Positions 1 through 7,711 of a DNA stretch of 64,000 nt are shown here, in pieces. Source of the stretch: Pedobacter sp. Hv1 (GTDB taxonomy: Bacteria; Bacteroidota; Bacteroidia; Sphingobacteriales; Sphingobacteriaceae); assembly GCF_001412215.1 (NCBI RefSeq), contig NZ_LLWP01000004.1, positions 186,001 through 250,000 of the forward strand, read 5' to 3'. The translations under genes and the position numbers were made by a program. Below the pieces are notes generated by a model, which was not told the origin of the DNA, searched no databases, and saw only the letters and a list, made by a program, of their open reading frames with translations. The stretch's first letter is position 1. The number at the start of each line of letters is the position of its first letter.

Positions 1-1
1 A

Positions 2-751
2 TTTAACCTTTGTTTAGCGGCAACCGCTGAAGAAGAAAACTCGGGACAGAAAGGTATCAGAAGTATCTTGAATGATTTATTGCCCATTTCTTTTGCCATT
101 GTTGGCGAACCAACTACCATGCAAATTGCAATTGCTGAAAAAGGATCGATGGTATTAGACTGTTTGGCTACTGGGAAATCAGGACACGCAGCTAGAGCCG
201 AGGGCATCAATGCCATTTACAAAGCCATCAAAGATATTCAATGGTTCTCGACTTATGTTTTTCCGGTAGAGTCTAATCTTCCTAACCCGGTTAAAATGAC
301 AGTTACCCAAATTCAGGCAGGGCAACAACACAATGTCGTACCGGGCGAATGTGCCTTTACAGTAGACGTTAGGTTTGACCATAGCTACACGGTAAAAGAG
401 ATCATGAATGTGATCCAAAACCATACCTTTTGTGATATTAAGATCAGACCCAATATTTTAACCCCTTCGGCAATAGATGTTTTGCATCCATTAGTAAAAA
501 CAGGTTTGGCCATTGGTAGAAAAACATACATTTCTCCAACAAGCTCCGATCAAGGTTGGTTAGAAATGCCATCGGTTAAAATGGGGCCAGGCGACTCGGC
601 CCGTTCTCATATGGCTGATGAGTTTATCTTTCTGGCAGAAATAGAACAGGGGATAGCCATTTATATCGAATTGCTCGAATCTATTAAACCTTACTTAGCG
701 AGTTCGGCTACTCAACCTTTGCCCGCTTTACAAAGCATTAATGAAAATTAA
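2..751 (+). CDS. argE: N-acetylornithine deacetylase-like M20 peptidase (3' part)
   Basis: The 5' end lies outside the window; the reading frame is open from base 2. Zinc-dependent M20 amidohydrolases of this type remove the acyl group from N-acyl-ornithine in arginine synthesis. Visible landmarks are the metal-ligand block ATAEEENSG near the left edge, the dimerisation-domain stretch GKSGHAARAEG, and the C-terminal SSDQGWLEMPSVKMGPGDS segment followed by SHMADEF, which carries the last metal ligand region. An internal TTG at 68 is not a plausible start because the conserved EEENSG block lies upstream in the same frame. A strong terminator follows, so it is probably the last gene of its operon. 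Substrate (acetyl- versus succinyl-ornithine) cannot be decided here. Confidence 0.85.
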   Translation, partial: FNLCLAATAEEENSGQKGIRSILNDLLPISFAIVGEPTTMQIAIAEKGSMVLDCLATGKSGHAARAEGINAIYKAIKDIQWFSTYVFPVESNLPNPVKMTVTQIQAGQQHNVVPGECAFTVDVRFDHSYTVKEIMNVIQNHTFCDIKIRPNILTPSAIDVLHPLVKTGLAIGRKTYISPTSSDQGWLEMPSVKMGPGDSARSHMADEFIFLAEIEQGIAIYIELLESIKPYLASSATQPLPALQSINEN

Positions 752-780
752 GTCCTTCTAAACCCAATTTTCATTTTGAT

Positions 781-813
781 AAAAACCCTTCCAAAATGGA
801 AGGGTTTTTTTAT
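781..813 (+). terminator. Rho-independent terminator after argE
   Basis: An AAACCCTTCCA / TGGAAGGGTTT stem with a short A-rich loop is followed by a T run. It closes the argE transcript and separates it from the kdp locus. Confidence 0.85.
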
Positions 814-877
814 AACCTAAGTTTTTGTTTTTTATTTAAGTATTTGTATTACAGTTGTTTATATTTTATTTATTTCA

Positions 878-897
878 TTGGTATAGCGATTGGTATA
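878..897 (+). promoter_or_regulatory. Direct TTGGTATA repeat upstream of the kdp locus
   Basis: TTGGTATA occurs at 878-885 and again at 890-897, exactly 12 bp apart, about 20 bp before the first small kdp ORF. The spacing of the two TTGG blocks resembles a sigma-54 -24/-12 element (TTGGCAC-N5-TTGC), but the -12 GC is replaced by GG, so this is only a candidate promoter or activator site. Confidence 0.3.
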
Positions 898-917
898 AGC
901 GTTAAAAATTAAAGAAC

Positions 918-1001
918 ATGATCACAATTATCTTATTGCTCACCCTACTTGTCTTTTGTTGGATAATGTACAAATCCATTGACTGGTTCGAAAACATTTA
1001 G
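918..1001 (+). CDS. 27-residue single-TM microprotein ahead of kdpF
   Basis: A short open frame from ATG 918 to TAG encodes a strongly hydrophobic stretch (MITIILLLTLLVFCWIMYKS) followed by a polar tail DWFENI. It would form one transmembrane helix with a short soluble end. It sits 4 bp before kdpF, and the two have the same size and layout, so it is probably translated with the operon. I do not recognise a named family. A role as a second small subunit or regulator of the Kdp complex is inference from position only; a chance hydrophobic frame is the alternative. Confidence 0.5.
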   Translation: MITIILLLTLLVFCWIMYKSIDWFENI

Positions 1002-1005
1002 ACTT

Positions 1006-1083
1006 ATGCTAACACTATTTATCATCGCAGTAGCTGTATTCCTTTACATGGTTTACGTACTCATCAAACCAGAAAAGTTTTAA
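1006..1083 (+). CDS. kdpF: KdpF, small subunit of the K+-transporting ATPase
   Basis: This 25-residue protein consists of one transmembrane helix ending in YMVYVLIKPEKF, which matches the KdpF pattern (hydrophobic helix, then Y-x-L/I-x-x-P/A-E-x-F). KdpF stabilises the KdpFABC complex in the inner membrane. ATG 1006 begins 4 bp after the preceding microprotein stop, and kdpA follows 94 bp downstream. It is too short for standard gene callers and easily missed. Confidence 0.8.
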   Translation: MLTLFIIAVAVFLYMVYVLIKPEKF

Positions 1084-1177
1084 TTAGAAATAAGGCGGAA
1101 TAGTAAGGTTTTACGTAAAAACAAACCTAATTCCATTTTAACTTAATTATTTACCATCTCCAATTTAAAAAAAGAAA

Positions 1178-2896
1178 ATGAACACAGAATTTCTTGGCAT
1201 TATTGCCACTTTCCTGCTCACACTTGTTATTGCCATACCACTTGGTAAATACTTAGCAAAGGTTTTTGCAGGAGAAAAAGTATGGACAGACTTTTTAAAC
1301 CCGATAGAGAAAGGAATTTATAAACTTTCGGGCATCAATCCAAAAGAACAAATGAACTGGAAACAACATTTAAAAGTGTTGTTACTTATTAATTCAGTAT
1401 GGCTGGTATACGGCTTTGTGGTGCTGATCTATCAGGATAAATTACCATTAAATCCAGATGGTAATCCTGGTATGACAGCAGACCTTGCATTTAATACCAT
1501 TATCAGTTTTGTAGCCAATTGTAACCTGCAGCACTATTCTGGCGAGAGTGGAGTAAGCTACCTTACGCAACAATATGTATTGATGTTCTTGCAATTTGTA
1601 AGTGCTGCAACTGGTATTGCTGCCGCAGTGGTATTATTTAAAGCATTTAGAGATAAAACCAGCGAAACACTAGGTAACTTTTGGGAGTTTTTTGTAAAAG
1701 CAATTACCCGTTTGTTATTGCCAATTGCCATTGTTATTGCCCTAATTTTAACGTTTAACGGCACGCCTTCAAGTTACGAATCTAAAGATCAGTTTATTTC
1801 AATGCAAGGCGATACCGTTAATGTTTCTCGCGGTCCTGCAGCACAGTTTATTGCCATTAAACATTTAGGAACCAATGGTGGTGGCTTTTTTGGAGCCAAT
1901 TCAGCACATCCTTTCGAAAACCCTAATTACATCACAAACATGGTAGAAATGATGGCACAAACCATTATTCCAATCGCTATGGTGATCTGTTTTGGATATT
2001 TTATCCGTCGCAGAAAGCTAGGCTGGATGATTTTTGGTGTAATGACCATCGGGATGTTGTTATTGATGATTCCTTCATTAAGTTCTGAACTAGGTGGAAA
2101 TCCAGAGATTGCCAAAATGGGCATTAGTCAACATACTGGAGCTATGGAAGGGAAAGAGGTAAGGGTTGGCCCTGCTGCTACTGCTTATTGGAGTACCTTA
2201 ACTACCATTATTTCTACAGGCTCTGTAAACGGAATGCACGATAGTACCATGCCTTTAACTGGTCTTTGGCAATTGTTGGCCATGATGATCAATGGTTTTT
2301 ATGGTGGTTGTGGTGTAGGAATGTTAAACTACTTCATCTATCTCATTATTGCCGTTTTTATTTCTGGTTTAATGGTAGGGCGAACCCCAGAGTTTTTGGG
2401 ACATAAAGTAGAAGCTCGTGAAATTAAAATAGCCGCCATCATTACTTTGCTCAGTCCATTTTTAATCTTGGCAGGTACAGCCGTGTCGGCACATTTGTTT
2501 ACCAATTATGGTGATGCTACATGGACAGTGCAACCTAAAAATTGGTTGAACAATCCAGGTTTTCATGGTTTTTCGGAGATGTTGTATGAAATGACATCTT
2601 CAAATGCCAACAATGGTTCTGGTTTTGAAGGCTTGGGAGATAACAATACGTTTTGGAACCTATCTACAGGAATTGTCATATTTCTAGGTCGTTTCTTGCC
2701 AATTATTGGTCCTGTAGCTATTGCAGGCTTGTTGGGCAGAAAGAAATTCATTCCTGAATCTGCTGGTACACTAAAAACAGATACGTTAACCTTTAGCTTA
2801 ATGACTTTTGCCATCATTATCGTATTGAATGCCCTTTCTTATTTCCCAGCATTAACATTAGGTCCGTTGGCAGAATATTTTACAATGCTTAAGTAA
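1178..2896 (+). CDS. kdpA: KdpA, potassium-binding/translocating subunit
   Basis: KdpA is the channel-like subunit that selects K+ from the periplasm in the high-affinity KdpFABC pump. The 572-residue length fits the family (about 560). Conserved selectivity-loop signatures are visible, notably the GTNGGGFFGANSAHPFENP block in the middle, plus STGSVNGMHDSTMPLTG and SNANNGSGFEGLGDN further on. About ten hydrophobic segments are present. The ATG at 1178 is preceded by an A-rich leader and the protein starts at the usual family N-terminus. Unusually, the next kdp gene (kdpB) lies 577 bp away because a repeat-flanked antisense gene sits between them. Confidence 0.97.
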   Translation: MNTEFLGIIATFLLTLVIAIPLGKYLAKVFAGEKVWTDFLNPIEKGIYKLSGINPKEQMNWKQHLKVLLLINSVWLVYGFVVLIYQDKLPLNPDGNPGMTADLAFNTIISFVANCNLQHYSGESGVSYLTQQYVLMFLQFVSAATGIAAAVVLFKAFRDKTSETLGNFWEFFVKAITRLLLPIAIVIALILTFNGTPSSYESKDQFISMQGDTVNVSRGPAAQFIAIKHLGTNGGGFFGANSAHPFENPNYITNMVEMMAQTIIPIAMVICFGYFIRRRKLGWMIFGVMTIGMLLLMIPSLSSELGGNPEIAKMGISQHTGAMEGKEVRVGPAATAYWSTLTTIISTGSVNGMHDSTMPLTGLWQLLAMMINGFYGGCGVGMLNYFIYLIIAVFISGLMVGRTPEFLGHKVEAREIKIAAIITLLSPFLILAGTAVSAHLFTNYGDATWTVQPKNWLNNPGFHGFSEMLYEMTSSNANNGSGFEGLGDNNTFWNLSTGIVIFLGRFLPIIGPVAIAGLLGRKKFIPESAGTLKTDTLTFSLMTFAIIIVLNALSYFPALTLGPLAEYFTMLK

Positions 2897-2897
2897 G

Positions 2898-2939
2898 GGG
2901 AATAGGAAATAGTAAATAGTAAATAGTAAATGGGGAAGG
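2898..2939 (+). repeat. Left arm of heptad repeats after kdpA
   Basis: Six consecutive 7-nt units of the form G(G/T)(G/A)AATA/G begin 2 bp after the kdpA stop, for example GGAAATA and GTAAATA (the latter twice in a row). The complementary pyrimidine-rich version occurs at 3400-3434, so the two blocks form inverted arms around the four-helix-bundle gene. Confidence 0.85.
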
Positions 2940-2944
2940 GGTTG

Positions 2945-3310
2945 CTATACTTTAATCCGCTTCTTAACCATATTAATAAAACCTAATAACAATTTAAAAA
3001 TGGAATCTAAATCAATAGAGATCAGCTCAAATTCTTTTGCAGACAGGAAGTTTAACTCCGTTGCTAAAAGTAATAAGGTATCTAATTCACTTGCCGATCC
3101 TAATGCAATGTATAGGAACTGTTGCAATTCTTTATCTGATCTTCTTGCTGCACCTTCGGCAATATTGACAGGGATTGAGGTACAGGCTCTTCGAATTTGT
3201 GAGATTAATCCAAACCGCTCTTCTAGAGGGAAAGTTGAGGTAAGGATATACAGCTTTTTAACTAAGGCAAAACTTTGTTTCCATACTTCTAAGTTTTGGT
3301 GTGGTTTCAT
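2945..3310 (-). CDS. S23/IVS-type four-helix-bundle protein, antisense in the kdp operon
   Basis: The 121-residue product matches the 'four helix bundle protein' family (23S rRNA intervening-sequence protein S23, related to the Avd accessory proteins of diversity-generating retroelements). Visible signatures are LEVWKQSFALVKKLY at the start, the central IRRACTSIPVNIAEGAAR block, and an alternating hydrophobic C-terminal helix. I chose ATG 3310 because families of this type start at the M-x-x-x-x-LEVW segment; an upstream ATG (3358) would add 16 residues. It lies between kdpA and kdpB on the opposite strand and is bracketed by inverted heptad repeats, as if inserted into the operon as a unit. 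Its molecular function is not established; nucleic-acid or ribosome association is known only for relatives. Confidence 0.85.
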   Translation of the reverse strand: MKPHQNLEVWKQSFALVKKLYILTSTFPLEERFGLISQIRRACTSIPVNIAEGAARRSDKELQQFLYIALGSASELDTLLLLATELNFLSAKEFELISIDLDSIFKLLLGFINMVKKRIKV

Positions 3311-3399
3311 AGGCAATATAGATTTATGTACGCTCAATGTACCATTTTGGAATAGCAAGATGAGCTTGGTGAGAATAAATCACACTCCTACAATTCATT

Positions 3400-3434
3400 C
3401 TATTTCCTATTCACCATTCCCTATTTCCAAATAG
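3400..3434 (+). repeat. Right arm of heptad repeats before kdpB
   Basis: Five 7-nt units, mostly CTATTTC, CTATTCA and CCATTCC, are the reverse complement of the units after kdpA. Together the arms define a 2898-3434 insert containing the antisense four-helix-bundle gene. Confidence 0.8.
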
Positions 3435-3473
3435 TACCCAGGACATTCCATCTACAATTAATCAAATAAAAAA

Positions 3474-5504
3474 ATGAAAACTTCAAATAAATTATTCGAG
3501 CCTGCATTAGTTCAGACAGCGCTTAAACAATCATTTATCAAACTAGATCCAAGGTTAATGGTTCGAAACCCCGTAATGTTTACGGTAGAGATCGGTACTT
3601 TGGTAATGGCTTACGTTACAATATATTCAATCAGCCATACCGATCAAGGATCTGCCCTATATAACTTTTTTATCTTTCTGATTTTATTGCTTACTGTATT
3701 GTTTGCCAACTTTGCCGAAGCCATTGCCGAAGCAAGAGGTAAGGCCCAAGCAGATAGTTTGCGTAAAACACGTGAAGAAACACCCGCTAAAGTGGTATTG
3801 GCCAATGGAAGTTATGAAATCCGTTCGTCCAATTCATTAAGAAAAGGAGATGTATTTGTTTGCGAAACAGGAGACATCATTCCAACAGATGGAGAGATCA
3901 TCGAAGGGATTGCAACGATAGACGAATCGGCCATTACTGGCGAATCTGCCCCTGTTATTAGAGAATCTGGAGGTGATAAATCATCTGTTACTGGTGGTAC
4001 CAAAGTACTCTCTGATGAGATTAAAGTAAAGGTAAGTACCGAACCTGGCGAAAGTTTTTTAGATAAAATGATTGCATTGGTAGAGGGAGCTTCTCGTCAG
4101 AAAACACCTAACGAAATTGCTTTGACCATTTTATTGGCAAGTTTTACATTGGTATTCATTATTGTGTGCGTAACACTCAAACCATTTGCCGATTATGCCA
4201 ATACCCCAATCACCATTGCTGCACTGATTTCTTTGTTTGTGTGTTTAATTCCCACTACAATTGGTGGTTTGCTTTCTGCCATTGGTATTGCCGGAATGGA
4301 CAGGGCTTTAAGAGCCAATGTAATTACCAAATCGGGTAAAGCAGTTGAAACTGCCGGAGATATTGATGTATTGTTATTGGATAAAACCGGAACCATTACC
4401 ATTGGTAACCGTAAAGCAACTAATTTTTATCCTACAGCGGGTGTAACCAAAAAAGCATTTACTGCAGCATGTGTTTTAAGTTCGCTTGCCGACGAAACAC
4501 CTGAAGGAAAGTCGATCATCGAATTGGCCAAAGAAGACAATTCATCCATGTCAACAGTAGCACCAGCAGGAGCAACATTTATCAAGTTTACTGCCGAAAC
4601 CCGCTCTAGCGGAATTGATACAACAGACGGCCGTAGAATTAGAAAAGGAGCTTTTGATTCCATTAGAAATATCGTACAAACCGCAGGTCATGTTTTTCCT
4701 TCAGATATAGAAGAAAAAGTTAAACACATTGCTTCAAATGGCGGAACCCCATTGGTAGTTGCCGAAAATGACAAAGCTTTAGGGGTAATCGAACTGCAGG
4801 ATATCATTAAACCAGGCATCAGCGAACGTTTTGAACGTTTGCGTAAAATGGGAGTTAAAACAGTAATGGTTACTGGTGACAATCCTTTAACAGCCAAATA
4901 TATTGCTGAAAAAGCTGGTGTAGATGATTTTATTGCAGAAGCGAAACCTGAAGATAAAATGAATTACATTAAAGACGAGCAAGCTTTAGGTAAACTGGTA
5001 GCCATGATGGGCGATGGAACAAACGATGCACCAGCTTTGGCTCAGGCCGATGTAGGTGTAGCCATGAACAGTGGAACACAAGCTGCAAAAGAAGCAGGTA
5101 ACATGGTCGATTTAGATAACGACCCAACCAAGCTGATTGAGATTGTAGAAATCGGTAAACAGTTATTGATTACTAGGGGAACCTTAACCACCTTCTCTAT
5201 TGCCAACGATGTGGCCAAGTATTTTGCCATTGTACCAGCTTTGTTTATTGCTTCAATTCCAGCATTACAAAGTTTAAATGTAATGGGCTTGCATAGTCCT
5301 GAAAGTGCTATTCTTTCGGCAGTGATATTCAATGCCATCATCATCCCAATTCTTATCCCTTTGGCCTTAAAAGGTGTAGCCTATAAACCTATTGGTGCAA
5401 CTGCCTTACTCCGTAGAAACCTATTTATTTATGGTATTGGTGGTGTTGTGGCGCCTTTTATCGGGATTAAATTGATCGATTTAGCTGTGGGGTTATTGGT
5501 GTAG
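3474..5504 (+). CDS. kdpB: KdpB, catalytic P-type ATPase subunit
   Basis: KdpB hydrolyses ATP to drive K+ uptake in the inner-membrane Kdp complex. The P-type ATPase landmarks are all present: TGES in the actuator domain, the phosphorylation motif DKTGT with Asp303, and the hinge [10 protein letters not shown] followed by [12 protein letters not shown]. Length (676) fits the family. The start at 3474 matches the usual KdpB N-terminus and follows an A-rich leader. The gene is intact despite the insertion upstream; whether transcription from the kdpA side reads through that insert is unknown. Confidence 0.97.
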   Translation: MKTSNKLFEPALVQTALKQSFIKLDPRLMVRNPVMFTVEIGTLVMAYVTIYSISHTDQGSALYNFFIFLILLLTVLFANFAEAIAEARGKAQADSLRKTREETPAKVVLANGSYEIRSSNSLRKGDVFVCETGDIIPTDGEIIEGIATIDESAITGESAPVIRESGGDKSSVTGGTKVLSDEIKVKVSTEPGESFLDKMIALVEGASRQKTPNEIALTILLASFTLVFIIVCVTLKPFADYANTPITIAALISLFVCLIPTTIGGLLSAIGIAGMDRALRANVITKSGKAVETAGDIDVLLLDKTGTITIGNRKATNFYPTAGVTKKAFTAACVLSSLADETPEGKSIIELAKEDNSSMSTVAPAGATFIKFTAETRSSGIDTTDGRRIRKGAFDSIRNIVQTAGHVFPSDIEEKVKHIASNGGTPLVVAENDKALGVIELQDIIKPGISERFERLRKMGVKTVMVTGDNPLTAKYIAEKAGVDDFIAEAKPEDKMNYIKDEQALGKLVAMMGDGTNDAPALAQADVGVAMNSGTQAAKEAGNMVDLDNDPTKLIEIVEIGKQLLITRGTLTTFSIANDVAKYFAIVPALFIASIPALQSLNVMGLHSPESAILSAVIFNAIIIPILIPLALKGVAYKPIGATALLRRNLFIYGIGGVVAPFIGIKLIDLAVGLLV

Positions 5505-5506
5505 AG

Positions 5507-5583
5507 GGGAGTAGGAAATAGGGAATAGTAAATAGAGAATAGTAATTAGGAAATAGTTAATCGGGAATAGAAAATGGGGAGAT
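5507..5583 (+). repeat. Array of 11 degenerate heptads between kdpB and kdpC
   Basis: Eleven uninterrupted 7-nt units follow the kdpB stop, of consensus G-N-(G/A)-A-A-T-A, such as GGAAATA, GGGAATA and GAGAATA. The phase is kept throughout. No inverted partner arm is present here. The array runs up to 35 bp before the kdpC start. Confidence 0.85.
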
Positions 5584-5618
5584 TAAAACCTCATTGCGAC
5601 TCCCATAAAATAAAAATC

Positions 5619-6182
5619 ATGAAAAAGTACATCATACAATCCATCCGTTTAACATTAGTTTTAATCGTTTTGTTATGCATCATCTATCCAATGGGTATTG
5701 CATTGGCTGGCAAATTGAGCAAAGGCAATGGGGGTGGAGAAAAAATTACCAAAAATGGTAAAGTTGTGGGTTATGCCTTGTTGGGCCAATCGTTTACCAA
5801 ACCTGAATATTTTTGGGGTCGCCCTTCGGCTGTCAATTACAATGCTGCTGGTTCTGCAGGTTCAAACAAAGGGCCTTCCAACCCTGATTACCTGAAAGAA
5901 GTTGCGGCTCGCATTGATACTTTATTAAAATACAATCCAAGTTTAAAAAGAGCAGATATCCCTGCAGATATGGTAACCGCTTCTGGTAGTGGTTTAGATC
6001 CTAATATTTCTGAACAAGGTGCCATTATCCAAATTAAAAGAATAGCTGCCTACCGTAAAATAGACGAAAGAAAAATTGCAGAATTAGTGGTGAAAAATAC
6101 AAATGGACCATTGTTAGGCTTATTTGGACCAAGCACAGTAAATGTATTGCAATTGAATTTGGCTTTAGACGAGTTGAAATAA
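5619..6182 (+). CDS. kdpC: KdpC, K+-transporting ATPase subunit C
   Basis: KdpC is the single-span accessory subunit that stabilises nucleotide binding by KdpB. The protein starts MKKYIIQSIRLTLVLIVLL with one N-terminal membrane helix, then shows the family motifs LLGQSFTKPEYFWGRPSA, GSNKGPSNPDYL and a C-terminal VNVLQLNLALDEL. Length 187 fits the family. The same frame is open back to an ATG at 5574 within the heptad array, but the family N-terminus and the A-rich leader before 5619 favour the downstream ATG. Confidence 0.95.
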   Translation: MKKYIIQSIRLTLVLIVLLCIIYPMGIALAGKLSKGNGGGEKITKNGKVVGYALLGQSFTKPEYFWGRPSAVNYNAAGSAGSNKGPSNPDYLKEVAARIDTLLKYNPSLKRADIPADMVTASGSGLDPNISEQGAIIQIKRIAAYRKIDERKIAELVVKNTNGPLLGLFGPSTVNVLQLNLALDELK

Positions 6183-6232
6183 ATAACGAATTAACGCCTC
6201 GCTACAACAAACTTATTAAATGAATAAAAAAA

Positions 6233-6297
6233 GATGAAACCATCATGATTTTTCAAAAAGCACAGAGAAATGGCTATAAAATCATGATAGCTTCATC
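6233..6297 (+). other. Long intercistronic stem-loop between kdpC and the beta-barrel gene
   Basis: Two 20-nt arms (6233-6252 and 6278-6297) match at 18 of 20 positions with a 25-nt loop. Each arm contains the palindrome ATCATGAT. There is no T run, so it is more likely an RNA stabiliser/processing hairpin or protein site than a simple terminator. The next gene begins 27 bp later. Confidence 0.6.
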
Positions 6298-6323
6298 ACA
6301 AATGAAAAATAGATTATAAACAG

Positions 6324-7397
6324 ATGAAAAAAATAATGTCAATGGCTGTTGCTGCCTTATTAGCAACCGAATATACACAAGCACAAGAAAGTCCAAAAAT
6401 TAAGGTTTCTGGTTATTTAGAAACTTATTATGGCTACGATTTTAATCAACCTACCACTAGCAATAGACCTGGGTTCATCTATTCGCACAACAGACACAAC
6501 GAAGTAAACCTGAATTTAGCTTTTATCAAAGCAAACTACGAGACTGAAAAAATAAGAGCCAATGTGGCTTTGATGGCTGGTACTTATACCAATGCCAACC
6601 TAGCTGCTGAGCCTGGCGTTCTTCAGAATATTTTTGAAGCCAATGCAGGAATCAAATTAAGTGAAAAGGAGAATTTATGGCTTGATGCAGGTGTTTTTTC
6701 TTCCCACATAGGCTTTGAAAGCGCCATTTCTAAAGATTGTTGGGTACTAACCAGAAACATTTCTTCAGAAAACACGCCTTATTACGAATCTGGTGCCAAA
6801 TTAACTTATGGTACAGCCGATGGTCAATTTACCGCTACCTTATTGTATTTAAATGGTTGGCAAAGGATCAATCGCCAAACAGGTAACAGTAAACCTGCTG
6901 GTGGTGTACAATTGACATATAAACCAAGTGCCAAGCTTACCTTCAATTATAGCAATTACATAGGTACAGAGGGTTTAAATGCTGCTCGTGTCAATCGCAT
7001 TTACCATAATTTTTATGCCATTGCGCAATTAACAGATCATTTTGGGTTAACAGCTGGCTTTGATTATGGAACACAGCAAAAAGTAAAGGGCCAATCGGCA
7101 AAAAGTAAAGTGATTTCTCCAGTACTGATTGCCCAATATAAAATTGATCCTAAATGGGCCATAGCAGGTAGGTTTGAATATTATCAAGATAAAAATGGTG
7201 TTTTTATAGCAACAGAAACACCAAATGGTTTTCAAACAAAAGGTTATTCGCTAAATTTAGATTATGCACCAATTAGCAATGCTGTAGTAAGGTTAGAAGG
7301 CAAATTATATGATAGCAAGGATCAGATTTTTACACGTAATACCAATGCAGTAAATCAGAATGCAACAATTACGGCGAGTATAGCGGTGGCTTTTTGA
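6324..7397 (+). CDS. Outer-membrane beta-barrel (porin-like) protein of the kdp locus
   Basis: The N-terminus MKKIMSMAVAALLATEYTQA is a signal peptide. The mature 340-residue part is rich in alternating aromatic/polar beta strands (for example LETYYGYDF, KLTFNYSNYIG) and ends in a terminal Phe (SIAVAF), as in BamA-inserted barrels. It resembles the outer-membrane beta-barrel proteins found with kdp genes in Bacteroidota. A role in letting K+ or other solutes cross the outer membrane under K+ limitation is inference from position. It lies between kdpC and the kdp sensor genes and is followed by repeats. Confidence 0.75.
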   Translation: MKKIMSMAVAALLATEYTQAQESPKIKVSGYLETYYGYDFNQPTTSNRPGFIYSHNRHNEVNLNLAFIKANYETEKIRANVALMAGTYTNANLAAEPGVLQNIFEANAGIKLSEKENLWLDAGVFSSHIGFESAISKDCWVLTRNISSENTPYYESGAKLTYGTADGQFTATLLYLNGWQRINRQTGNSKPAGGVQLTYKPSAKLTFNYSNYIGTEGLNAARVNRIYHNFYAIAQLTDHFGLTAGFDYGTQQKVKGQSAKSKVISPVLIAQYKIDPKWAIAGRFEYYQDKNGVFIATETPNGFQTKGYSLNLDYAPISNAVVRLEGKLYDSKDQIFTRNTNAVNQNATITASIAVAF

Positions 7398-7460
7398 GGG
7401 GATGGGGAATAGGAAATAGTTAATAGGAAATAGAGAATAGAAGGGGGGGAATAGAAATAA
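7398..7460 (+). repeat. Heptad repeat array after the kdp beta-barrel gene
   Basis: Nine 7-nt units of the same family as at 2898 and 5507 (GGGAATA, GGAAATA, GTTAATA, GAGAATA) start directly after the stop codon; one unit is all-purine G-rich. Confidence 0.8.
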
Positions 7461-7510
7461 GCCCTCTTTTCTACACTCAATATTGGTAATGAATACTTTA
7501 TACTAAGTAC

Positions 7511-7700
7511 TTGATACTTTTTTAAAATGGGAACTAGATATTTATTTAACACTCAGTCTTGATACTTGATACTTTGTACTCGATACTTTTTTAAAATGGG
7601 AACTAGATATTTATTTAACACTCAGTCTTGATACTTGATACTTTGTACTTGATACTTTTAAAATGGAACTAGATATTTATTCAGCATCGGGTCTTGATAC
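7511..7700 (+). repeat. 69-bp tandem direct repeat plus TTGATAC heptads before kdpD
   Basis: A 69-bp unit recurs in register (GATACTTTT at 7513, 7582 and 7651), with a shortened fourth start at 7696. Each unit holds several 7-nt steps (TTGATAC, TTTGTAC, TCGATAC) and then AAAATGGGAACTAGATATTT. Copies 1 and 2 are near identical, while copy 3 has lost bases and diverged. Every copy contains a short ATG-started frame (MGTRYLFNTQS in copies 1 and 2). The last copy ends 11 bp before the kdpD-like start, so these repeats form its leader. Confidence 0.85.
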
Positions 7701-7711
7701 TTTAAAATAAA

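Noticed and set aside
3000..3434. Plus-strand open frame of 144 codons opposite the four-helix-bundle gene
   Set aside because: The minus-strand frame carries clear family motifs; the plus-strand frame is its shadow and runs into the heptad arm.
7511..7700. CRISPR array
   Set aside because: The repeats are direct, 69 bp long and contain no unique spacers, and no cas genes are present; the shorter units are 7-nt heptads.
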